DNA of 36,433 bases, taken from Streptomyces benahoarensis. Lineage in GTDB: Bacteria > Actinomycetota > Actinomycetes > Streptomycetales > Streptomycetaceae. Below the pieces are notes generated by a model. That model saw only the letters and a list, made by a program, of their open reading frames with translations. It had not been told where the DNA came from and did no database searches. Location of the stretch: contig NZ_VKJP01000025.1 of assembly GCF_007280575.1 (NCBI RefSeq), forward strand, positions 1 through 36,433, in the 5' to 3' direction. The position numbers were made by a program, and so were the translations under genes. Positions 25,664 to 32,062 of this stretch are shown here, one piece after another; the stretch's first letter is position 1; each line of letters begins with the position of its first letter.

Positions 25664-26086
25664 GTGAGCCCGATGAGCCAGGCGGCGCAGAACCTGAACT
25701 GGTTGATCACCAACTTCGTGGACAACACCCCCGGTGTCTCCCACACGGTCGTGGTCTCCGCGGACGGTCTCCTCCTCGCCATGTCCGAAGGCTTCCCACG
25801 GGACCGAGCCGACCAACTGGCAGCAGTGGCCTCCGGCCTCACCTCGCTGACCTCCGGCGCCTCCCGCATCTTCGAAGGCGGAAGCGTCAACCAAACCGTG
25901 GTGGAAATGGAACGCGGCTTCCTCTTCATCATGTCCGTCTCCGACGGATCCTCCCTGGCCGTCCTCGCACACCCCGAGTGCGACATCGGCCTCGTCGGCT
26001 ACGAAATGGCCCTCCTGGTCGACCGCGCAGGCAACGTCCTCACCCCCGACCTACGCGCCGAACTCCAGGGCAGCCTCCTGAACTAG
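25664..26086 (+). CDS. cvnB2: Roadblock/LC7 protein CvnB (second copy)
   Basis: The 140-residue Roadblock/LC7 protein differs from the first copy only at the last residue (Asn for His). Nucleotides 25670-26076 are identical to 20689-21095. GTG at 25664 follows AGGAG and starts 1 bp after the cvnA2 stop. Because the two CvnB proteins are practically the same, each could enter either complex, making cross-talk between the conservons likely unless the CvnA tails confer specificity. Confidence 0.93.
   Translation: MSPMSQAAQNLNWLITNFVDNTPGVSHTVVVSADGLLLAMSEGFPRDRADQLAAVASGLTSLTSGASRIFEGGSVNQTVVEMERGFLFIMSVSDGSSLAVLAHPECDIGLVGYEMALLVDRAGNVLTPDLRAELQGSLLN
25670..26076 (+). repeat. 407-bp block identical to 20689-21095
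   Basis: This is the second member of the identical cvnB pair. Its flanks, cvnA2 and cvnC2, do not share the identity. Confidence 0.93.
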
Positions 26087-26171
26087 CAGACAAGCAGTGC
26101 GTTTCCCGCCATCGGCCCATTAGGGTTCGAGGGCGCGACCGGCATCAGACAGGCAAGTTGGAGGAGGAGAC

Positions 26172-26771
26172 GTGGCAACGCCCCCTGGCGGATACCCGTA
26201 CGGCCCCGGACAGCAGTCCGGGTCCCAGGGCGAGACCTCTCACAACCGCTTCAACTTCCCGTCCTCGCCGAGCCGCCGGCCGCAGCGGTCCCAGCCGCCG
26301 CGGCAGCAGCAGCAGCCCCAGCAGACCCCGCCCGGCCCGTACGACTCCCAGCCGTACGAGCCGTCGGCGTACGAACCGCCTCGGACGCCCGGCATCCGCC
26401 CGGCGCCCCAGGCGCCCACGGGCGGCGCGCACAATCCGTTGGTGCGCCCGTACGCCATGACCGGGGGCCGGACGCGGCCGCGCTACCAGCTCGCCATCGA
26501 GGCACTGGTCAGCACCACGGCCGATCCCTCCCAGCTACAGGGCCAGCTGCCGGAGCACCAACGCATCTGCCACCTCTGCCGCGAGATCAAATCAGTTGCC
26601 GAGATCTCCGCACTTCTCTCCATCCCCCTCGGCGTCGCCCGGATCCTCGTCGCCGACCTGGCGGAGGCCGGACTCGTCGCCATCCATCAGCCCGGCGGGG
26701 ACGAGACCGCCGGCGGACAGCCAGATGTGACACTGCTCGAAAGGGTGCTCAGTGGACTTCGCAAGCTCTAG
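26172..26771 (+). CDS. cvnC2: DUF742 protein CvnC (second copy)
   Basis: The 199-residue protein has the same DUF742 domain as CvnC1 (HQRICHLCREIKSVAEISAL, LGVARILVADLAEAGLVAIH). Its N-terminal extension is about 65 residues longer, rich in Gln, Pro and Tyr, with PPRQQQQPQQTPPGPYDSQP and YEPSAYEPP. The extension is probably disordered and may be a docking or spacing element specific to this conservon. GTG at 26172 is preceded by GGAGGAGA. The end overlaps cvnD2 by 20 bp. Confidence 0.92.
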   Translation: MATPPGGYPYGPGQQSGSQGETSHNRFNFPSSPSRRPQRSQPPRQQQQPQQTPPGPYDSQPYEPSAYEPPRTPGIRPAPQAPTGGAHNPLVRPYAMTGGRTRPRYQLAIEALVSTTADPSQLQGQLPEHQRICHLCREIKSVAEISALLSIPLGVARILVADLAEAGLVAIHQPGGDETAGGQPDVTLLERVLSGLRKL

Positions 26772-27330
26772 CGGTGCAGCCCGCTCCACCACCTCCGCGA
26801 AAATCGTGGTGGCGGGCGGCTTCGGCGTGGGTAAGACCACGTTCGTCGGGGCCGTCTCAGAGATCAACCCGCTGCGCACCGAAGCCGTCATGACCTCAGC
26901 GTCTGCGGGGATCGACGATCTCACGCACGCGCCGGACAAGACGACGACGACCGTGGCGATGGACTTCGGCCGCATCACCCTGGACCAGGACCTGATCCTG
27001 TACCTCTTCGGTACACCCGGACAGGACCGCTTCTGGTTCATGTGGGACGACCTGGTGCGCGGTGCGATCGGCGCCGTCGTCCTCGTCGACACCCGCCGCC
27101 TCGCCGACTGCTTCCCCGCCGTCGACTACTTCGAGAACAGCGGCCTCCCCTTCGTCATCGCCCTCAACGGCTTCGACGGCCACCAGCCGTACACGCCGGA
27201 CGAGGTCCGCGAGGCGTTGCAGATCGGACCGGACGCCCCGATCATCATCACCGACGCCCGCCACCGCAGCGAGGCGAAGAGCGCGCTCATCACGCTCGTG
27301 GAGCACGCGCTCATGGCGCGCCTGCGGTAG
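26752..27330 (+). CDS. cvnD2: Small Ras/MglA-like GTPase CvnD (second copy)
   Basis: The 192-residue GTPase matches CvnD1, with P-loop GGFGVGKT, switch II TPGQDR, and ALNGFDG replacing NKxD. It is 6 residues shorter at the variable N-terminus. Bases 26935-27176 are nearly identical to the first copy, and the C-terminal part again diverges. It is the last gene of the second conservon; no P450 (cvnE) follows, unlike some conservons. A very long hairpin terminates the operon. Confidence 0.94.
   Translation: MDFASSSGAARSTTSAKIVVAGGFGVGKTTFVGAVSEINPLRTEAVMTSASAGIDDLTHAPDKTTTTVAMDFGRITLDQDLILYLFGTPGQDRFWFMWDDLVRGAIGAVVLVDTRRLADCFPAVDYFENSGLPFVIALNGFDGHQPYTPDEVREALQIGPDAPIIITDARHRSEAKSALITLVEHALMARLR
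26935..27176 (+). repeat. 242-bp block matching 21789-22030
   Basis: The match has one mismatch (G at 27066). Together with the cvnB identity it makes a patchy identity pattern between tandem operons. Confidence 0.9.
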
Positions 27331-27357
27331 CCGCCTGACGGCGCGGTTTTCCGACGT

Positions 27358-27410
27358 ACGGCGAAGGCCCCCGCTCACCTGACTGTCAGGTGAGCGGGGG
27401 CCTTCGCCGT
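27358..27410. terminator. Perfect 26-bp-arm inverted repeat after cvnD2
   Basis: The arms, starting ACGGCGAAGGCCCCCGCTCA and ending with its complement, are perfectly complementary over 26 bp with a single central base. It lies between convergent cvnD2 and the DUF397 gene, so it is probably a bidirectional terminator. Confidence 0.85.
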
Positions 27411-27424
27411 GTCGGCCGGCCGCG

Positions 27425-27625
27425 TCAGCCGTCGACGAAGTGGTCGAACTCCCCGGCCTTGACGCCGAGGATGAACGCCTTGAGGTTGGCGCGGGACGTG
27501 GTGAGGATGACGTCCGGGGCGTCGCTCTCGCACACCTTGATGGTGTCGCTGTCGGGAGCCGCGACGTGAAGACACTGGGCGCCCTCGCCACTGAACGAAG
27601 ACTTCTGCCACTCATGCGGGGGCAT
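27425..27625 (-). CDS. DUF397 domain protein
   Basis: The 66-residue protein shows the DUF397 pattern: WQKSSFSGEGAQCLHVA near the N-terminus (residues 6-22), a middle strand segment, and a final LKAFILGVKAGEFDHFV. These small proteins accompany XRE/DUF5753 regulators in Streptomyces (WhiJ- and AbaA-type loci), where they modulate the DNA-binding partner. ATG at 27625 follows GAGAGG. Its partner gene ends 10 bp upstream but is broken, leaving this member apparently intact but orphaned. Other paralogous regulators in the genome could still use it. Confidence 0.88.
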   Translation of the reverse strand: MPPHEWQKSSFSGEGAQCLHVAAPDSDTIKVCESDAPDVILTTSRANLKAFILGVKAGEFDHFVDG

Positions 27626-27635
27626 GGCGTTCCTC

Positions 27636-28111
27636 TCAGACGTTCTTTGCCATCCGGTGGATCAGATCGCGGGACTTCGCCGGTGCCAGGGCTCGGGATT
27701 CCAAGCAGTCCAGCACAACCCGGGACTTCTCCAACTGAGCCTCGGCGTGCATGAAATCACATCCGTACTCGGTGTCGACTTCGACAGTGTCCAGTGCGGG
27801 AACTGGGCCGGAGGCATAGACGTACGGCTGACCGGCAGGTGTTCGCGGTACTCCTCCCACCAGCCGCGCGCCCGCCCTCCCGTCATCCCGGCGAGCGCCT
27901 CGACGTAGTCCGGGTCGGCGCAGCCATAGGCCGCGGCGAACGCCCGTACCCGATCGGCACTCACTGCGTGACGGGCCGCTTCGATGGTGCTGATCTGCGC
28001 CTGTCGGATGCCAAGGCGGTTGGCTGCCTCACCCGACGAGAGCCCTGCCCGTTCCCGTGGCTTCCGCAGCTCAAGGGCAAGTCGCTGCTGCCGCAGGGTG
28101 ACCTTTCGACG
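27636..28111 (-). pseudogene. XRE/DUF5753 regulator remnant
   Basis: The minus strand encodes, from about 28108 down, RRKVTLRQQRLALELRK, a helix-turn-helix (SSGEAANRLGIRQAQISTIE) and VSADRVRAFAAAYG, up to GWWEEYREHLP near 27840. The last 70 residues of the family (PYVYASGPVPALDTVEVD ... SRDLIHRMAKNV) follow in another frame. Intact relatives are about 280 residues, so roughly 130 central residues are deleted with a frameshift at the junction. No in-frame start is seen at the 5' end, which runs into a fragment of another gene. The DUF397 gene follows the stop by 10 bp, the normal arrangement. Confidence 0.78.
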
Positions 28112-28299
28112 GGCACATCGCCGCCTGGGGACTGGCGTACGAGGACGGGGAGGCGGACGTGGTCAGCCCCGGCGGGCGGACGTATCTCAGTCTGCGTTCG
28201 CCGGAGAGTGCGCTGCGGTGGTTCGGGCGGCCGACGGATACGCAGGCGTGGCTCATCCGGCCGGGGGCGGGGCAGTTCCCGGAGAAGCGGCCCGTCTGA
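28102..28299 (+). pseudogene. 3' fragment of a small conserved protein
   Basis: A plus-strand frame without a start codon reads PFDGHIAAWGLAYEDGEADV, SPGGRTYLSLRSPESALRWF and ends GQFPEKRPV. The composition is that of a real protein and resembles, from memory, hypothetical Streptomyces proteins with DGT..AWGL and SPE.ALRWF patterns. A stop codon at 28099-28101 in the same frame closes it off upstream. It meets the truncated 5' end of the XRE remnant at 28100-28111, so both genes were cut at the same junction. Confidence 0.6.
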
Positions 28300-28328
28300 C
28301 GGTGGCGGACAGACCCGGTAGGCACGAA

Positions 28329-28368
28329 GGGCCTGTGGAGGAGAGGCGGCGCTCTCCTCCACAGGCCC
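28329..28368. terminator. 17-bp-stem hairpin after the DhaK-DhaL gene
   Basis: GGGCCTGTGGAGGAGAG and CTCTCCTCCACAGGCCC form a perfect 17-bp stem with a 6-base loop, about 20 bases after the kinase stop codon. Confidence 0.82.
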
Positions 28369-28389
28369 TCAGCGGTCATGGGGCGGCGA

Positions 28390-30159
28390 TCAGTCGTGCA
28401 GCGTCTCCCCGACGGCGGTGAGCAGGAGCGCGAGGGAGGTGGCCCCGGCGTCGGGGTGGCCGAGGCCGAGGTCGCCCATGCGGGCGGCGCGGCCGCGGGC
28501 CGGGACGAGGTCGGCGGTCGCGGCGGCGGCGCGGGTCGCGGCCCCGGCGGCGGCGCGCCACGCCGTGGCGGGGCCGTTGGCGGTGCGGGCGCGCAGTGCG
28601 TGGCGGAACGGTTCGAGGGCGTCGAGCAGGGTCTTCTCGCCGACGCGGGCACCGCCGAGTTCGGCGACGGCGCGGTGGGCGGCGTCGGCGGCGTCGGCGA
28701 GGAGCGCGGTGGTGCAGGCGTCGTCGGGGGCCTTGGCGAGGACGGCGCCGGTCTCGGCGAGGAGGGCGCCGTAGAGCGCGCCGGACGCGCCGCCCGAGGC
28801 GTCGGCGAGGGCGAGTCCGGCGCCGAGCAGGGCGGCTCCGGCGGAGCGGGGCCCGGCGGGGCCGGTCTCGGTGGCGCGGGCGGCGGCGACGGCGGCGCGC
28901 AGTCCGCGGACGATGCCGATGCCGTGGTCGCCGTCCCCGGCGACGGCGTCGAGGCGGCCGAGTTCGTCCTCGTGGGCGGCGACGGCGTCGAGGGCGGCCT
29001 GGAGGGCAGCGGTGGCGGGAAGGTCGGCGGCGCCGGGCGCGGTGCGGGCGGCCGGGACCTGCGCGGTGTCCGTGGCGTCGCCGTCCTCCGTGCGGTCGTC
29101 GGCGGCGGGGGTGTGGCCGCCGGGCAGGCTGCGGAAGGCGGGGGTGTCGCAGGGGGCGTCGTAGAGGGCGGTGAGTTCGTCGTCGAGGACCATCAGGGAG
29201 AGCGAGACGCCGGCCATGTCGAAGGAGGTGACGAACTCCCCCACCTCGGGCCGGTACGGCTGGAGTCCGGCGGCCCGCAGGCGGCGGTTGACCTGGCGGT
29301 AGACGACGAACATCTCCTCGTACTTGGTGCGGCCGAGGCCGTTGAGGAGGACGGCGACGCGGCCGGTGGCGGTGGCGGGCCGGGGCAGTTCGGCGAGGAG
29401 GTTGTCGACGAGCGCGTCGGCGAGTCCGGCGGCGGTCAGGCCGTGGGCGGTGCGCAGTCCGGGCTCGCCGTGGATGCCCATGCCGAGCTCGGTGGTGCCG
29501 GGCTCGACGGTGAACAGCGGTGCGGCGGCGCCGGGCAGGGTGCACCCGGCGAAGGCGGCGCCGAAGGTGCGGGTCATGGCGTTGGCGTGGGCGGCGAGGC
29601 GGGCGACGGTGCCGAGGTCGTCGCCGCGGTCGGCCGAGGCACCGGCGATCTTGAAGACGAAGAAGTCGCCGGCGACGCCGCGGCGGTCGCGGGACGGGTC
29701 GATCTCCTGGCCGTCGACGGGCGGCGGGCCGCTGGCGACATCGTCGGTGACGAGGACGGTGCGGACGTCGGTGCCCTCGGCGGCGAGGCGGCGGGCGGCG
29801 AGGCCGAAGTGCATGACGTCGCCCGCGTAGTTGCCGTAGGTCATGAGGACTCCGGCGCCGCCGTCGGCGGCGCGTGCGGTGCGGTAGACCTGCTCGGCGC
29901 TGGGGCTGGCGAAGACGTCGCCGATGGCGGCGGCGTCGGCGAGACCGGGGCCGACGAGTCCGGCGAAGGCGGGGTAGTGGCCGGAGCCGCCTCCGATCAC
30001 GACGGCCACCTTGCCGGGGCGGGGCACGTGCCGCCCGACGACGCCGAAGGCACCCGGGACCCGGCGGACGGTGCGTGCGTAGGCGTCGGCCAATCCTTCC
30101 AGCCAGTCCTCACGGAAGGTCTCGGCGTGGTGTACCGATCCGGCGGGGGTGGTGGTCAT
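28390..30159 (-). CDS. DhaK-DhaL fusion kinase (dihydroxyacetone/ketotetrose kinase)
   Basis: The 589-residue protein fuses a DhaK domain (about 1-345) and a DhaL domain (about 381-589) through an Asp/Thr-rich linker. GGGSGHYPAF (residues 56-65) and GMGIHGEPG with His230, the residue that holds the substrate carbonyl as a hemiaminal, mark DhaK. GDGDHGIGI (408-416) supplies the Mg-ATP Asp residues of DhaL. The fusion implies ATP, not PTS phosphoryl transfer. Substrates may be dihydroxyacetone, glyceraldehyde or an erythrulose. ATG at 30157-30159 with GGAG upstream is used; 14 extra codons are open before it. It is divergent from a polyol permease, suggesting uptake and phosphorylation of a polyol-derived ketose. 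No dehydrogenase is nearby. Confidence 0.92.
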   Translation of the reverse strand: MTTTPAGSVHHAETFREDWLEGLADAYARTVRRVPGAFGVVGRHVPRPGKVAVVIGGGSGHYPAFAGLVGPGLADAAAIGDVFASPSAEQVYRTARAADGGAGVLMTYGNYAGDVMHFGLAARRLAAEGTDVRTVLVTDDVASGPPPVDGQEIDPSRDRRGVAGDFFVFKIAGASADRGDDLGTVARLAAHANAMTRTFGAAFAGCTLPGAAAPLFTVEPGTTELGMGIHGEPGLRTAHGLTAAGLADALVDNLLAELPRPATATGRVAVLLNGLGRTKYEEMFVVYRQVNRRLRAAGLQPYRPEVGEFVTSFDMAGVSLSLMVLDDELTALYDAPCDTPAFRSLPGGHTPAADDRTEDGDATDTAQVPAARTAPGAADLPATAALQAALDAVAAHEDELGRLDAVAGDGDHGIGIVRGLRAAVAAARATETGPAGPRSAGAALLGAGLALADASGGASGALYGALLAETGAVLAKAPDDACTTALLADAADAAHRAVAELGGARVGEKTLLDALEPFRHALRARTANGPATAWRAAAGAATRAAAATADLVPARGRAARMGDLGLGHPDAGATSLALLLTAVGETLHD

Positions 30160-30309
30160 CAGGGGCACACTCCTTTGTTTCGTCCCTGTTTGATTTAACA
30201 CCTACATCACAGACTCGTCACCCCTCACCCCAGAAATCACCTGGCCACCTGGGAGAACGGCTGCCCAAAATCCCCCGCATCACATCTTGCGTGTGAAGAT
30301 CTCAGGATT

Positions 30310-30327
30310 CATGATGCTCGCATCGTG
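30310..30327. promoter_or_regulatory. 18-bp palindrome between kinase and transporter genes
   Basis: CATGATGC-TC-GCATCGTG is an inverted repeat with one broken pair outside the centre. It sits in the 266-bp divergent region, about 100 bp before the transporter start. A second weaker dyad, ATCTT-N7-AAGAT, lies at 30284-30300. No regulator gene is in the window. Confidence 0.55.
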
Positions 30328-30425
30328 CGCGCCGCCCGGCGGCGCCCGAGCCGGACGACCCGGCTCCCCTGCCCCGACCCGCCGTCCGCCGTCCCGCGGC
30401 GGCACCCGCCCCACGGAGGCGTGAC

Positions 30426-31721
30426 ATGGCACCACCCACCCTGTTCGACCGGATCGGCATCCCGAGGCCGCTGGTCTTCGGCTACCTCGGCGTCCTGCTG
30501 TTCATGGTGGGCGACGGCGTCGAATCCGGTTTCATCGCGCCGTTCATGGCGGACCACGGCGCCGGGACCGAGGTGCACGCCTCGTATGTGATCACGGCGT
30601 ACGGCGTGACCGTCATGCTCGCCTCCTGGCTCTCCGGGGCGCTGTCGGATCTGTGGGGACCGCGCCGGGTGATGCAGCTGGGGCTCGTGGTGTGGATCGT
30701 CTTCGACCTCCTCTTCCTCACCCTCGCCATCGGCCCGCAGAACTACCCGCTGATGCTGGTCTTCTACGGTCTGCGCGGCTTCGGCTACCCGCTCTTCGCC
30801 TTCGGATTCCTCGTCTGGATCACCGCGACCGCCCCGAAGGCGCGGATGGGCACCGCCGTCGGCTGGTTCTACGTCGCCTTCACCGGCGGTCTGCCGACGC
30901 TCGGTTCACTCGTCGCGGGCGTGACCAACCCGCTCTTCGGTCACCTGGGCACGCTGTGGGTGGCGCTGGCGATCATCACGGTCGGCGGGGCGTTCTGCCT
31001 GCTCGGGGTCCGCGAGCGCACCGGATTCGCGCGGCTGGCGCCGCCGGAGGTGCGTCCGGTGCAGTCGCTGCTCTCCAGCCTCTCCATCGCCTGGACGCAT
31101 CCGAAGGTCGCCGTGGGCTGTGTGGTGCGCGTCATCAACACCGCGCCGGAGTTCGGCTTCCTGGTGTTCCTGCCGACGTTCTTCGCCAAGGAACTGCACT
31201 TCGGCGAGGGCCGCTGGCTGACACTGCTCGCCGTCATCTACGGCACCAACGTCTTCTGCAACCTGCTGTTCGGTGTGATCGGCGACCGGATCGGGTGGCG
31301 GAAGACCATCGCGTCGTTCGGCGGCCTCGGCTGCGCCATCACCACGCTCGCGCTGTACTTCGTCCCCAAGGCGGTCGGCAGCCACTACTGGGTCGCGATC
31401 GTCGTCGGCATGCTCTACGGCGTGACGCTCGCCGGATTCGTCTCCATCTCGGCGCTGATCCCGGCGCTCGCCCCCGACAACAAGGGCGGCGCGATGGCGC
31501 TGCTCAACCTCGGTGCGGGCGGCGCCGCGTTCGTCGGCCCGGCGATCGTCAGCATCTTCCTGGAGCCGCTGGGCCCGTCCGGCATCGTCATCATCTTCGC
31601 CGCGCTGTACGTCGTCTCGGCGCTGCTGACGCTCTATCTCAAGACGCCGGAGGAGGAACGGGGCGCGGCGGAGCCGGTGCCCGGTGGGCCGGACGCCACC
31701 CCGGAGCCGGTCCGCGCCTGA
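30426..31721 (+). CDS. MFS transporter, polyol permease (RbtT/CsbX) family
   Basis: The 431-residue protein has about 12 membrane segments and the MFS A-like motif GALSDLWGPRRVMQLG between helices 2 and 3, with a symmetric GVIGDRIGWRKTIA in the second half. The N-terminal MVGDGVESGFIAPFMADHG and LRGFGYPLFAFGFLVWI match what I recall of ribitol/arabinitol permeases (RbtT, DalT, CsbX). It should import a sugar alcohol by proton symport. ATG follows GGAGG. It shares a divergent promoter region with the DhaK-DhaL kinase; the enzyme oxidising the polyol must be encoded elsewhere. The charged tail after residue 410 is cytoplasmic. Confidence 0.9.
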   Translation: MAPPTLFDRIGIPRPLVFGYLGVLLFMVGDGVESGFIAPFMADHGAGTEVHASYVITAYGVTVMLASWLSGALSDLWGPRRVMQLGLVVWIVFDLLFLTLAIGPQNYPLMLVFYGLRGFGYPLFAFGFLVWITATAPKARMGTAVGWFYVAFTGGLPTLGSLVAGVTNPLFGHLGTLWVALAIITVGGAFCLLGVRERTGFARLAPPEVRPVQSLLSSLSIAWTHPKVAVGCVVRVINTAPEFGFLVFLPTFFAKELHFGEGRWLTLLAVIYGTNVFCNLLFGVIGDRIGWRKTIASFGGLGCAITTLALYFVPKAVGSHYWVAIVVGMLYGVTLAGFVSISALIPALAPDNKGGAMALLNLGAGGAAFVGPAIVSIFLEPLGPSGIVIIFAALYVVSALLTLYLKTPEEERGAAEPVPGGPDATPEPVRA

Positions 31722-31723
31722 TC

Positions 31724-31780
31724 CCGGATACGCCTCGGGCCCCGCACCATGCACAGGTGCGGGGCCCGAGGCGTATCCGG
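31724..31780. terminator. Perfect 25-bp-stem bidirectional terminator
   Basis: The arms, beginning CCGGATACGCCTCGGGCCCC, are perfectly complementary over 25 bp around a 7-base loop. It lies between the convergent transporter and accE genes. Confidence 0.88.
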
Positions 31781-31787
31781 CGGTGGG

Positions 31788-31991
31788 TCAGCGCTGCCAG
31801 CTGGTCGCGCCGTGGAAGCCGTACTGGCGCTCCAGGCGGCGCCAGCGCGCGGCGGTGGCGCGGGGGCGGGCCGGTGCGGCGGGCCGGTGCGCGGCGCGGG
31901 CCAGGAGCACGGCCGTCAGGGCCGCCAGCTCCTCCTCGCTGGCCTCGCCCTTCTCCACACGGATGGGGGTGGCGGGGGCTGCGGAATTCAT
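31788..31991 (-). CDS. accE: Acyl-CoA carboxylase epsilon subunit
   Basis: The 67-residue protein has the epsilon pattern: IRVEKGEASEEELAALTAVL near the N-terminus, a Pro/Ala/Arg linker, and the final W-R-R-L-E segment. Epsilon subunits are found in actinobacteria and strengthen the complex between the biotinylated alpha subunit and the carboxyltransferase beta subunit. ATG at 31991 has GGAG upstream; the in-frame ATG at 32012, also with GGAG, would add 7 residues. It lies 71 bp after accB on the same strand. The alpha subunit is not in the window. Confidence 0.88.
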   Translation of the reverse strand: MNSAAPATPIRVEKGEASEEELAALTAVLLARAAHRPAAPARPRATAARWRRLERQYGFHGATSWQR

Positions 31992-32062
31992 GCGGGTCTC
32001 CGTCGTCTTCATCGTCTTCGTCTCCGCGGTCGCCTGCGTCGCCGGTCGGCCCGGCGCGGGGG

